Source: Schizochytrium sp. CCTCC M209059 (Eukaryota; Sar; Bigyra; Thraustochytrida; Thraustochytriidae). From it: a DNA stretch of 64,000 nt. Positions 1 through 9,116 of the stretch are shown in pieces. The position numbers and the translations under genes were made by a program. The notes below the pieces were generated by a model. That model saw nothing but the letters and a program-made list of their open reading frames with translations. It searched no databases and was not told where the DNA came from. Location of the stretch: assembly GCA_000818945.1 (NCBI GenBank), contig KN805372.1, forward strand, positions 1,097,401 to 1,161,400, written 5' to 3'. Each line of letters begins with the position of its first letter. Within the stretch, counting starts at the first letter, position 1.

Positions 1-666
1 GCGGTGCCCGCATCCGTTTGGTTTTGGCCCCTCAACGAAGACGGCAAGCAACGTGCAGTAGACGTGCAAACAGCGCTCACTGGACCAAGCGTTCGTCATC
101 TCGTCATCAGCGGGTCATTCAATCCGCTGCACAAAGGCCACGAGGCCCTCGCGATGGCTGCGCGGGCGCTCAAAGAACGGTTGGAACCCGATACAAAGAG
201 ATCAATGCAGGTGGTCTTTGAGCTTGCGGTTCGCAATGCCGACAAAGGTGATATCGATGTGAAAGCGGTCGAAGAGCGCGTGAGACAATTTGCTAATCCA
301 ACATCGCACTCCGATGGATCTTGGCCCGTCGCTGTCACGCAAGCGTCCATCTTTGTTGACAAGGCCATGCTTTTTCCAGCAAGTACCTTTGTTGTCGGCT
401 ATGATACTGCAATTCGTCTGGTCGACCCCAAATACTACGGTAACTCGCACGAGCAAATGTGCGAGGCGCTTTTGACTATTGTGCGTCAGCGCTGCGACTT
501 TATCGTTGCTGGCAGAGTTGGCGCAGATGGCACCTTTCTTACTCTCGAAGACATGCGAGCCTCCATTCCGACTGGATTCCACAGTATCTTTCATGGTCTT
601 TCTGCCTCAGATTTTCGTGTCGACCTCTCGTCAACCGAAATCCGTCAGCAGCGTGCCAAACAATAA
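1..666 (+). CDS. NMNAT/cytidylyltransferase-like nucleotidyltransferase, 5'-truncated by window edge
   Basis: The frame is open to base 1, so the N-terminus lies outside the window. About 220 residues remain. Near the start is a Rossmann signature, SGSFNPLHKGH, whose HKGH (bases 130-141) is the HxGH nucleotide-binding motif of the NMN/cytidylyl adenylyltransferase superfamily. Near the C-terminus, SSTEIRQQ matches the ISSTxIR phosphate-binding motif of NMNAT-type enzymes. These two motifs and the spacing between them support transfer of a nucleotidyl group to a phosphorylated substrate. The exact substrate (NMN, a choline/ethanolamine-type phosphate, or other) cannot be read. Plant proteins of this type carry a CinA-like domain upstream, which cannot be checked here. 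The frame ends in TAA at 664-666. Confidence 0.75.
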   Translation, partial: AVPASVWFWPLNEDGKQRAVDVQTALTGPSVRHLVISGSFNPLHKGHEALAMAARALKERLEPDTKRSMQVVFELAVRNADKGDIDVKAVEERVRQFANPTSHSDGSWPVAVTQASIFVDKAMLFPASTFVVGYDTAIRLVDPKYYGNSHEQMCEALLTIVRQRCDFIVAGRVGADGTFLTLEDMRASIPTGFHSIFHGLSASDFRVDLSSTEIRQQRAKQ

Positions 667-819
667 TAGATATCAACCTAAAGGATAGAACCTTTTCTTC
701 TCTTCTTTGCTCTCTTTGCCTTTCCCAATGTCCTCACTCGACATCCTCGCAGTCTTGTTGCTTAGTAGTACAAGCCAAATCCAATGCAGCAGCAGAAAAT
801 AAACGAAAAAACAAAAGAC

Positions 820-882
<63 letters not shown>

Positions 883-1089
883 GATGTACGTAGTAGGCCT
901 CATACGAAAAGTTCGATTGGGACAGTGCTCTGCGCGCGGCGGGCACAAGTAAATACCTCACAGTAGCAGCAGCAAATGCTATTGACTGCTACGATGATGG
1001 TATACTACTAGTGACTAGTATTAACTACTGGTACTACTAGTCCAAACGGCATTCAACGGACACGAGCTAAAACAAGTGATCGATAATCA
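667..1089. other. Intergenic spacer with a GAAA microsatellite
   Basis: No gene seen. It holds a long GAAA array, a TAGGCCT motif at 894-900, and short degenerate repeats built on ACTAGT/ACTACT around 1000-1045. It would contain the 3' end of the nucleotidyltransferase gene and the promoter of the IQ-motif gene. Confidence 0.7.
821..882 (+). repeat. (GAAA)n tetranucleotide microsatellite
   Basis: About fifteen near-perfect copies of GAAA. The Lys/Arg/Glu-rich or Phe/Leu/Ser-rich frames crossing it are products of the repeat, not genes. Confidence 0.95.
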
Positions 1090-3522
1090 ATGTTTTTCTT
1101 TCATTCCTTCTCTTTCCGCGTGCTTGCGAGCTCAAGTAAGGAAAAGGGGCTCCCTCGGACATCGATCGGCAACAGAGTCGCAAATTCTGCTCTCGATACC
1201 GCACGCCGCTCCGCTTCAGTCGCTCATGCGAACGAGGAGGGGCGTGCGCAGCTCACGAACTCGCTGCTGCACTTCCCTACCCTTTTCACTCTCATGGGAC
1301 GACCACCTCGTCGAGGAGCACAGTCGTCAGGGTCTACAAAGGCCAGCCAAAGCCAGCGAGGAGCGCGCAACAACACAGATGGAGCCGGGATCGCGGAGTT
1401 CGGGCGAAAGGCAACATCGCTCGATGAAGAAAGCAAGAAAACAGGACAACGCGGTCCATTGCGACTCCTTCCACGCGTAGGCGCACAAATCGTGAACCGT
1501 GCAAGAACGTCCAAAAAGAGGGCTCGCGGTGGACATGGTGCCGCTGGCCATGGGACCAAGCAATTGTTCGGCGAGATCCCCCTGTGTCTCGACAAGGCTA
1601 CTGCAAAGTACATGCCGTACAGCGCCGTCGCCTTTCCAAAAATTGACAACCAGACTGACACCTCCGTGGACACGATTTGGATGGTGGGATTTCTCGATTA
1701 CGAGAGACTGCGGCAAAAGGAGCTTGCTCTTGACGAGCTTACTCATTTCCGCGGACTCCCCGGAGGCCATGTGCCCCCGAGCGCAGCGGTTCACCTGCGC
1801 AAGGCATATAGTAAGGACCACGCAGCGAATCGAGAGGAAGATGATACCGAAAAGCAGAAACAAAATGCGCCTCGACTCGGAGCACGACATAGAAAGGCAC
1901 AAAAGGAGCCAGATCGCTTGAAGCTTTCTGATGAAGACGCCATGAAGCTCCGACTCTTGGAGGAAAGACTCTCGAAGAAGGGACCCAAGCGCCCGTGGGC
2001 CATCTACACGGCTGAGAATCGCCGCATTCGCGCTGCGCTGCGCGACAAAAATCCTGGGCGAAGCACCACCAACGTGATGCGGTCTCGCGCATTTGAGAAC
2101 ATGTTTGAGCTGGAGCGTGAGCACATGCAAGCAGCACTTTGCATTCAACAAAGGTACCGAAGGTATCGCATGCATTTATACTGGCAAGAAATCGTCCGCA
2201 AGAGTCGCGCAGTCAAAGTAATTCAGCGCTACGCCCGCGGAATGCTTACGCGAACTCTTATACGCGTATGGCTTCTGCGTAAGACGTGGCTGGTCACAGT
2301 TGCCCAGGCATGCGTGCGCGGCTACATCTCGCGTCGCCGTACCCGCGAACGTATCGCCGAAATGAACGCGGGCGTCCGCAAGATCCAAGTGATCATTCGA
2401 GGCTACCTCGGTCGACTTCGCGCCGACGCGCGTCGAAGCGAGCTAGCAGCTTCGAAAATTCAACGTGTTTGGCGAGGAAGCGTGGCGCGCGTTCGGTGCG
2501 ACCAACTTTGGCTTGATCTTCAGGTGACCAAAATTCAGCAGGTTGTGCGTGGTCATCTGGGGCGCATTGAGTTTGCGCGATGGCAACGAGCTGCACATGC
2601 TGGCGCACTTGTCTTGCAGCGCGTCTTCAGAGGTCTTCGGGGCAGATGGGAGCGAAATCGACTCTTGTGGGTTCGTGAAACGGAGCGACAGCGCCAGTTT
2701 ATTCAGGTCCTTCGCGCCGAAGACGACTTTATCTGTGACGAGATCACTGCTCTCGAAACCCGCATGCAAGATATTCTTCAGGTTGATGCAACTCTTCAGG
2801 ATGCCGAAAAGCAGTATGAGGACATGCTTCATCTCGTGCGAGAAAAGCAATTTGACTATGAAGCTATGCAAATTGAGCGGGGACGCGTGGATCCCCTCGC
2901 CATGCGACAAGGCTGGACTGAAGAACTTGACAAGTATGTTGCAGAGCATCGCTTATGGCTCACCAACGCCAAATTTCAATTTCTTTTTGTGGGTGCAACC
3001 TACTATCGTCAAGTGCTTATTGACAAGGCAGATTTAGAAAATCAACTACAACGCCTCAAAAATCGCCGCGAGAGAATCTGTTCTATTCGTCAAACATTTG
3101 TAGAGTCTTTATACCAGCGCGAGTCCTTGGCGCGCTGGGAGCAGCGCCGACGTGATCGTCGGCGCAGAATTGCGGACCAGCGTCGCCGATGGCACGTCAA
3201 GTGGTACACGGACGATGGTAAGATTGACAAGAAGCGCAGGTACGGGTATCCGTGGCATCCATCCGTCTTCGCTGGTCCTGAGAGGGACATTCTCTGTTTG
3301 GGGACAGTCGATCTCGTTCCCACGGCTGGGACAGCGAGCTCTTCGCTGGATCGTGTTATCGAGCAAGTTGCCCTACAAAATGCACAGAATGAAATTGTTC
3401 AGCACGGAGCTTTACTTGCTCCGCTCATGGACGGCATGGAAGCTTTCTCTGACAAGATTGAGCGCCATTTTGAGCTCGAGCGACAATTTGCAGAAATGAT
3501 GGCAGACGATGAGGAAGACTAG
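1090..3522 (+). CDS. IQ-motif (calmodulin-binding) coiled-coil protein
   Basis: A single frame of 810 residues from ATG 1090. The first 68 residues look like translated leader, so ATG 1294 (MGRPPRRG...) is an equally good start and would give 742 residues. The middle third (about residues 345-540) holds seven consecutive IQ motifs of form I/V-Q-xxx-R-G-xxx-R, for example VIQRYARGMLTR, KIQVIIRGYLGR, KIQRVWRGSVAR and KIQQVVRGHLGR. Each is expected to bind calmodulin or a calmodulin-like light chain. The region after them is charged and helical, consistent with coiled coil, and the C-terminus is acidic (DDEED). No motor head or kinase domain is visible, so it is not a myosin. A flagellar or cytoskeletal scaffold role is plausible but inferred only. 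Confidence 0.8.
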   Translation: MFFFHSFSFRVLASSSKEKGLPRTSIGNRVANSALDTARRSASVAHANEEGRAQLTNSLLHFPTLFTLMGRPPRRGAQSSGSTKASQSQRGARNNTDGAGIAEFGRKATSLDEESKKTGQRGPLRLLPRVGAQIVNRARTSKKRARGGHGAAGHGTKQLFGEIPLCLDKATAKYMPYSAVAFPKIDNQTDTSVDTIWMVGFLDYERLRQKELALDELTHFRGLPGGHVPPSAAVHLRKAYSKDHAANREEDDTEKQKQNAPRLGARHRKAQKEPDRLKLSDEDAMKLRLLEERLSKKGPKRPWAIYTAENRRIRAALRDKNPGRSTTNVMRSRAFENMFELEREHMQAALCIQQRYRRYRMHLYWQEIVRKSRAVKVIQRYARGMLTRTLIRVWLLRKTWLVTVAQACVRGYISRRRTRERIAEMNAGVRKIQVIIRGYLGRLRADARRSELAASKIQRVWRGSVARVRCDQLWLDLQVTKIQQVVRGHLGRIEFARWQRAAHAGALVLQRVFRGLRGRWERNRLLWVRETERQRQFIQVLRAEDDFICDEITALETRMQDILQVDATLQDAEKQYEDMLHLVREKQFDYEAMQIERGRVDPLAMRQGWTEELDKYVAEHRLWLTNAKFQFLFVGATYYRQVLIDKADLENQLQRLKNRRERICSIRQTFVESLYQRESLARWEQRRRDRRRRIADQRRRWHVKWYTDDGKIDKKRRYGYPWHPSVFAGPERDILCLGTVDLVPTAGTASSSLDRVIEQVALQNAQNEIVQHGALLAPLMDGMEAFSDKIERHFELERQFAEMMADDEED

Positions 3523-3582
3523 GCCCTAGGTCCTCTATTCCGTTCCCCGCCCGTTCACCCGCCCGCCCCGAGTTCCCTTTTT

Positions 3583-3962
3583 NNNNNNNNNNNNNNNNNN
3601 NNNNNNNNNNNNNNNNNNNNNNNNNNNNNNNNNNNNNNNNNNNNNNNNNNNNNNNNNNNNNNNNNNNNNNNNNNNNNNNNNNNNNNNNNNNNNNNNNNNN
3701 NNNNNNNNNNNNNNNNNNNNNNNNNNNNNNNNNNNNNNNNNNNNNNNNNNNNNNNNNNNNNNNNNNNNNNNNNNNNNNNNNNNNNNNNNNNNNNNNNNNN
3801 NNNNNNNNNNNNNNNNNNNNNNNNNNNNNNNNNNNNNNNNNNNNNNNNNNNNNNNNNNNNNNNNNNNNNNNNNNNNNNNNNNNNNNNNNNNNNNNNNNNN
3901 NNNNNNNNNNNNNNNNNNNNNNNNNNNNNNNNNNNNNNNNNNNNNNNNNNNNNNNNNNNNNN
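3583..3962. other. Assembly gap (380 N)
   Basis: A run of 380 N. The same 19 bases (CGCCCCGAGTTCCCTTTTT) occur immediately before and immediately after it, so the two contig ends probably overlap and the gap may be shorter than drawn or absent. Confidence 0.98.
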
Positions 3963-4204
3963 CGCCCCGAGTTCCCTTTTTCTCTTTTTTTTTTTCCTTT
4001 TTTTTGTTATCGCCTAGGCCTACTACTCGTCCTAGGCCTTCCATTATACCACCTTTCAAAAAGACTAAAACAAAAACTATCCGTTGAGGAATCCGTTGAC
4101 CGTCTGGGGTCCTCGGTTTGTCTGTGAACTGAGGCTTGATTGATCCGAAATTTCGATTTGTGACAATAACGTAAGATAGACAGAAGAACCGCGCCTCCGC
4201 GCCT

Positions 4205-4205
<1 letters not shown>

Positions 4206-4247
<42 letters not shown>
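4206..4247 (+). repeat. (CT)n dinucleotide microsatellite
   Basis: About 21 copies of CT. Its frames read as Arg-Glu or Leu-Ser repeats and have no coding support. Confidence 0.95.
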
Positions 4248-4252
<5 letters not shown>

Positions 4253-4770
4253 AGTGCGTGTGTGTGTCTTTTTCGTTCTTTCAAGGCTGATTTCCACGAC
4301 AGTGTCGGCGCGGCCTGCTAATCGAGAAGGAGTTGATCGTTTTCGAGCAAACCAAGCGAACCAAAGAATGTGAGCAGTCTTCTTCGTAGCTTGTGCGGCA
4401 TTTTCAGACTCGGACGCGCAGTAATTGAGGCCTTTAGGGCCGAGGCTGAAAAGCAAGCACCAGATAAGTACTCGAGTCTTCCAACTGACGTTGATGTCGG
4501 GGCCGCAAGCGGTTGAACGTCCCGTTGCTTGGTGAATCACAAAGACTCAAGCACCAACAGCTGGAAGTAAGTGTAAAGTCCCGTCCGCGCGGAGATAGTG
4601 CAGGCCACGGCCAGGAAGGAAAAGCGAAGGTCCATCCACAGCGCACCTTTTGACAAGCTACCAAGACACACCTTGAACAGTCTCTGCGGAAAAAGTCAGA
4701 AAACGGATTGAGAGCGCCGCGTCGCTGAGCAAAGTCCGCATCGCGGAGTTGGCGGGGGTGACGTCTACCG

Positions 4771-4832
4771 ACGTGCGCGTGTGCGTGCGAGCGTGCGTGC
4801 GTGCGAGCGTGCGCGCGTGCGTGCGCGCGTTC
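4771..4832 (+). repeat. Imperfect (GCGT)n tract upstream of the GRK-like gene
   Basis: Interrupted GCGT/GCGA units about 310 bases upstream of ATG 5141. Similar GCGT/ACGC arrays lie upstream of several other start codons in this window. Confidence 0.85.
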
Positions 4833-5140
4833 GCCAGCGAGCGCCTCTGCGTTGACGGGCCGGTCGTAGGAGGGCGCGAGAACGAGGACGCTGGAGCGGG
4901 TGCGCACCGCGAAGTGGGCACCAAGGCCGCCAGCAAGTTGTCGCTTGCAAGCAAGCAAGTTCAAGCACAAGTTTGCGAATTCAGGTGCGCATCGCGCGCA
5001 ATCTTGGACAGGTTCACTCGAGAGCTCAACTTTGGACGGACGCCAGCGATTGAGCTGTAAACTACACTCATTGCGCCACAAGCACAGTGCAGTCGCTTGC
5101 TCTAGTACACGCGCGGAGGAAGGATCGCTACAATTTCAAC

Positions 5141-6853
5141 ATGGATGACATTGCTGCATGCATCAAGGACCACCAATACAATGAGGCCATTCGCAAGACT
5201 GTCGTTGACCCTGAAGAGGCCCTTGCCAAAGCGATCCTAGAAAAGATTCCTCATCCTCCCAAGAACTCGGATGCACTCGTACCACTCGAGGAGTACGTGG
5301 GCAAAGTTAAGCTAGAAGATGTCTCAAGCTGCAGTATTGGTCGATTTCTGCTTTGCTGTCTATTGTCGGACCAGGAGCCGGACACCTGGGGAGAAAAGCG
5401 CAACAAGCAGTTTGAGGACGCGCACGATGTTCTCGATGAATTCATGCAAAGCAAAGCCCCTAGCAAGACTGAAGCCACGCATGTTCACGCTCGTTTCAGC
5501 AAGCTCAGCAAGATCTTCCCCAAACTTGGACTGGACGAAGCAATAGCCACGATTGCCACGACAATCGATGAGACTGACTTTACATCTGAGACACCCGAGG
5601 CACTACACGAGATTTTTAAGCCTCTTGCTGAGATCATTCGCGAGAAGGTCTTTGTGCCTGCCTTTGAGCTCTTCAAGGTGCATGAGTCGTATCCGACACG
5701 CTTTCAGGAACTAATCTGGTATCGCGATCGCGACGTGTGCATGGATGACTTTGTCGTCTTTCGTGATCTTGGACGAGGAGCGTTTGGAGTGGTGAGCGGA
5801 GCACGACACCGCGTCACGGGACAGATGGTGGCGCTCAAGGGAATGAATAGGAAGCTCATCAAGGGAAAGAAGGTATTGAAGATGGTAGTTGGTGAATTTC
5901 AGATCCTCAAGACACTTGGCGAAAAACCGTCTCCGTTTTGTGTCTCGCTGGTGTACTCGTTCATGGACAATACCGACCTCTATCTCGGTCTGCCGCTGTG
6001 CACTGGAGGCGATCTCATGTTCCACTTGCGTGCGAACGCGCATGGCTATGGCCTTGAGCGATCGAGGTTTTTCGCAGCGGAAATCCTTCTCGCGCTCGAG
6101 CATCTGCACAACCTTGGCATCCTCTATCGTGATCTGAAGCCAGAGAACGTTTTGCTTGACGAGAAGGGCCACACCAAAATTTCCGATATGGGTTTGGCGG
6201 TGCTAACCAAGCGGACGCCCCGAACAATCGGCGAAAAATTGCTCACAGGGAGGGCAGGAACGCCGGGGTACTGGCCTCCAGAGATGCTCACAAAGAAGGG
6301 GTACGGGTTCGATGCCGATTGGTGGAGCTATGGCGTCATGTTGTTCGAATTTCTCAGCGGCATTTGCTGCTTCTCGGAGACATACAGCGGCTGCAAAGAC
6401 CGCAATGAGGCGACGCTTCAATACGAGATTAAATTTCCCGAGATGTGCGGCGAGGAACCCTTTCCGGAAGATGCCAAGGACCTGATCCTACAACTTCTCG
6501 AGCGCGACAGGACAAAGAGACTTGGTGCAAACCCCAAAGCGGTCGAGATTCTTAAGGCACATCCCTTCTTTGAGAGCATGGACTGGGCCCAGATGGCAGG
6601 CGCCAAGGTGACGCCTCCTTGGACTCCGCCCGCAGACTCCATCAATGCTGCTTCACAGGAGGAACTCCAAGGCCGGAGCAAAGAGCACGAGTTCAAGAAA
6701 CTCAAGCTTACCGAGGAGGACGATGTCAAGGACATTAATTACAGCTCAAAGAATCACGAGCGTGACATGGTCACTGTCCTTCGCCTCGAGAGAAAGGGGA
6801 AGCTTTCGCATCTCGAGCCTTCAGTAACGAGCAGCGCATGCAGCATTCTTTAA
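5141..6853 (+). CDS. G protein-coupled receptor kinase (GRK)-like AGC kinase with CaaX box
   Basis: 570 residues from ATG 5141. The frame extends upstream only to a GTG. The layout is that of GRKs. An N-terminal regulator-of-G-protein-signalling-homology region (about 45-200) contains CSIGRFLLCCLL, resembling the QPIGxxLF motif of GRKs. The AGC kinase domain follows at about 204-477. Visible kinase elements are glycine-rich GRGAFGVV, VALK (Lys233), YRDLKPEN (Asp331), and DMG (Asp349) where most kinases have DFG. GRKs carry DLG at this place. AGTPGYWPPE marks the activation segment. The chain ends CSIL, a CaaX box whose terminal Leu predicts geranylgeranylation and membrane tethering. It should phosphorylate activated seven-helix receptors or related membrane targets. 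It shares the CSIL ending with the WD40 protein at 60.6 kb. Confidence 0.88.
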   Translation: MDDIAACIKDHQYNEAIRKTVVDPEEALAKAILEKIPHPPKNSDALVPLEEYVGKVKLEDVSSCSIGRFLLCCLLSDQEPDTWGEKRNKQFEDAHDVLDEFMQSKAPSKTEATHVHARFSKLSKIFPKLGLDEAIATIATTIDETDFTSETPEALHEIFKPLAEIIREKVFVPAFELFKVHESYPTRFQELIWYRDRDVCMDDFVVFRDLGRGAFGVVSGARHRVTGQMVALKGMNRKLIKGKKVLKMVVGEFQILKTLGEKPSPFCVSLVYSFMDNTDLYLGLPLCTGGDLMFHLRANAHGYGLERSRFFAAEILLALEHLHNLGILYRDLKPENVLLDEKGHTKISDMGLAVLTKRTPRTIGEKLLTGRAGTPGYWPPEMLTKKGYGFDADWWSYGVMLFEFLSGICCFSETYSGCKDRNEATLQYEIKFPEMCGEEPFPEDAKDLILQLLERDRTKRLGANPKAVEILKAHPFFESMDWAQMAGAKVTPPWTPPADSINAASQEELQGRSKEHEFKKLKLTEEDDVKDINYSSKNHERDMVTVLRLERKGKLSHLEPSVTSSACSIL

Positions 6854-7413
6854 ATTCAAGAAGAAAGAGGCAAAACTGATCCTGTCTGGCTCGAGTCTGT
6901 AGGTGTGCTTCACTTTGTTTCATTCTTTGCGAGAAATCCCTTCTTTCCCTACTTCTCGCCTTCTCTTCTTTCGCACTCATAGGTTTCAACCTTTCTTTCT
7001 TCCCCCCCTTTTTTTTGTTTTAACATTCCTTTCTTCTATGGAAGAACCAGCGAGACGGTCGCGTGCGTTTAATAAAGAAAGGCATATTTGACACCATCGT
7101 ACGCTCTTCATTCTTCACACATTTTGCGTGTTTCTTGCTCTTGGACTTTCTAAATTTGGACTTTGCAAAAAAATAAAAAAATATTATTATCTAAAACTCT
7201 TCTGCCTGACATGTGAAATAGGCCTACCCCATCCAAACTTGGCTTCAACTCAATTCAGCTCAACTCGACACTAGCTTTGACTTGACTTGACTAGAAACTT
7301 CAAGTACCAGAATGAGTTGGGTTCGACTTCAAATCGACTCAACTTGGCTTCGGCCTGACCTACTTTCTAGAAAAAGCAGTCCTCGCAGGGTGTGATTTTT
7401 TGTTGTTGTAAAA
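6854..7413. other. Convergent 3' intergenic region
   Basis: Lies between the tail-to-tail ends of the GRK-like and MSS51-like genes. An AATAAA at 7071-7076 could be the polyadenylation signal of the kinase gene. A palindromic TAGGCCTA sits at 7219-7226. The stretch is more AT-rich than the surrounding spacers, with many short CAACT/GACTT repeats from 7230 to 7350. No gene seen. Confidence 0.6.
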
Positions 7414-8271
7414 TTAAAGCGTTGCAACAACCACAGCTGCATTGGCAAAGACGCGCTCAGAAGGATCGGGCGAAGGCTCGCGACTCAATGATCTCAGAGG
7501 ATTTTCACGCTCTACAAACTTGATGTTTGCTCCAAGCGCTTCCAACGCTTTTAAATCGCGCGCCAGATCGTCTGCATGGAAGCTCGTAAAAAGGGCGCGT
7601 TGGCCCGATCCCTTGAGATCTGCAAGGGCTCGTGCCCACCGCTTTGATTCTTTGGGGTGCCCAATGCCACTATTGAAAAAGGCGAAAAGGTCCGGCGAGG
7701 GTAGCTCACAGGTCTCCAACGGCCTCTGCGCGGTTGCAAAGCTGACTTGATCAAGAATGGAAATCTCGCGATCACGCAAGGCATCGTGCACTGGTGGTCC
7801 GCTCAGACTCACATCTGGGCCAATAAATTGCAGGTTCCACTGTTGCGCTCGAGCGGAGTCTGGCGCGAGCGCGACGAGGTGAGCCCAGTACAGGGCCGGC
7901 AGCGACGACTCTGCGCGCGCGCCAACAATGCTAACGCGGATATTGTGATTGTTTGATATTCCAAGGTTACAATGTGCATGGGCATACTTGGCAAGTGTCA
8001 AAGGGTACGAAAGCAACTTTGTAAAGACTGCCACGCCTCCTGACGCGGCGTGCCTTTCAACCCAGCTTTCCAGACCTAGCTCTTGCACGACTGTGTCCCA
8101 ATTTTCGAGAGAATCCACCTTAGCTTGCTTCGCAGTTGCGGCATCGTCGGTGTTGGCGGAGACGGCATGTCTCTCTGCCGCCTGCCAAAGTCTTGGCACG
8201 AGGTGCTCCTCCTCGAGCTCTTTGACAGCGCGTCGGAGCGCGTCGGCAGCGGCTTTACCCTTCGCACGCAT
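7414..8271 (-). CDS. MSS51 C-terminal-domain-like protein
   Basis: 285 residues from the minus-strand ATG at 8271. The longer frame to 8952 starts at a non-ATG codon and is low-complexity, so I reject the extension. After a helical N-terminus, the sequence follows the C-terminal region of MSS51/ZMYND15-17 proteins: SIVGARAESSLP (about 114-125), a Trp-containing helix, QFIGPDV (about 148-154), then FFNSGIGHP (about 198-206). The segment ends TSFHADDLARDLKALEAL followed by an ENPLRSLSREP-type motif. In fungi and animals this region accompanies a MYND zinc finger and acts in mitochondrial translation or metabolism. No MYND cysteines are visible here. Function beyond family membership is unknown. 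It is divergently arranged with the BTB gene. Confidence 0.7.
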   Translation of the reverse strand: MRAKGKAAADALRRAVKELEEEHLVPRLWQAAERHAVSANTDDAATAKQAKVDSLENWDTVVQELGLESWVERHAASGGVAVFTKLLSYPLTLAKYAHAHCNLGISNNHNIRVSIVGARAESSLPALYWAHLVALAPDSARAQQWNLQFIGPDVSLSGPPVHDALRDREISILDQVSFATAQRPLETCELPSPDLFAFFNSGIGHPKESKRWARALADLKGSGQRALFTSFHADDLARDLKALEALGANIKFVERENPLRSLSREPSPDPSERVFANAAVVVATL

Positions 8272-8792
8272 CGAAGCAAGCTTTGCTGTTTCGTATCCTC
8301 CTACTCTTCTTCTTCTTCTTGTCGTTCTTCTTCTTCTTATCCTTGTCGCTGTCCTCCTTCTCTCGACTGCTGCTTGCTTCTCTCCCGCGCGCTCTCCTCC
8401 TGGTGCCGACTCTGCCGTCTCCGCAGTGCGCGCACCAACAGGCTCTCGCTCGCGCCGCTTTTCCCCTTTTCCTCTCCCTCCCCGGGAGACCGGGCGTCCT
8501 CCCGCTCTTTCGCCTCGAGGCTCCTGCTCCGCGCGGCTCGGGGCACCCAGCGCGAGGCGAGAAGGCGACCGGGTACGCGGCGAGCGCCTCGCGCTGCATA
8601 GTGTCGCCGGCGGCGGCCAGCTCGGCGCGCGGCGGGCGCGACGCGCTCGAGGCGAGAGCGCGGCCCAGAGCGCGGCGCAGCAGAGCCGCGCGCACGCGAG
8701 CTCCCGAGCCCGCGCGCAGACGGCTCGCACGCACGCAAGCGCGCACGCACGCACGCACGCGCGCACGCACGGAGCGGCGGCGGCGCGACGAG
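8272..8792. promoter_or_regulatory. Divergent promoter between MSS51-like and BTB genes
   Basis: 521 bases separate two head-to-head start codons. The sequence includes TTC/CTT-rich tracts near 8300-8360, a GC-rich core, and an ACGC array ending about 20 bases before the BTB ATG. Frames on both strands stay open but encode only Arg/Ala/Pro/Ser-rich low-complexity peptide. A shared bidirectional promoter is inferred from gene geometry. Confidence 0.5.
8727..8771 (+). repeat. (ACGC)n array in the leader of the BTB gene
   Basis: Interrupted ACGC/GCGC units directly upstream of ATG 8793, part of the recurring start-proximal ACGC/GCGT class in this window. Confidence 0.85.
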
Positions 8793-9077
8793 ATGGACGC
8801 GAGCGTGTCGGTGACGTCTCTGGGACAACAGCTCGCGCAGGCGCCTGCCGCACAGAGGTCGCAGCAGCAGCAGCAGCAGCAGCAGCATCAGGCGCAAGCG
8901 CAGACGCAGACGCAGGGTCAGGCCCAGACGCACATGCAGACGGTCGGTGCACACGTGAATGGGAGCATGACGACGAGACCGCTGTCGATCCAGCATGCCA
9001 CGACGGCGCCCCAGGAACCGACAGGCCCGCAGGTCATGTCGCACCACCATCACCACCATCACCACCAGCATCAGCAT

Positions 9078-9116
<39 letters not shown>

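Larger units (their letters stand above)
3523..5140. other. Intergenic region with assembly gap and simple repeats
   Basis: No gene is supported. The stretch contains the N gap, two CCTAGGCCT motifs (4013-4022 and 4031-4040), a CT microsatellite and a GCGT-rich tract. It ends in the presumed leader of the GRK-like kinase gene. The apparent ORFs here are encoded by the repeats or by the gap itself. Confidence 0.6.

Noticed and set aside
1136..1293. Possible 5' splice site (AAG|GTAAGG-like at about 1135) before ATG 1294 of the IQ gene
   Set aside because: No convincing acceptor or branch signal precedes 1294, and other genes in the window are intronless.
8272..8792. N-terminal extensions of the BTB and MSS51-like frames into their shared spacer
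   Set aside because: They begin at TTG or other non-ATG codons and are low-complexity; the ATGs at 8793 and 8271 begin ordered sequence.
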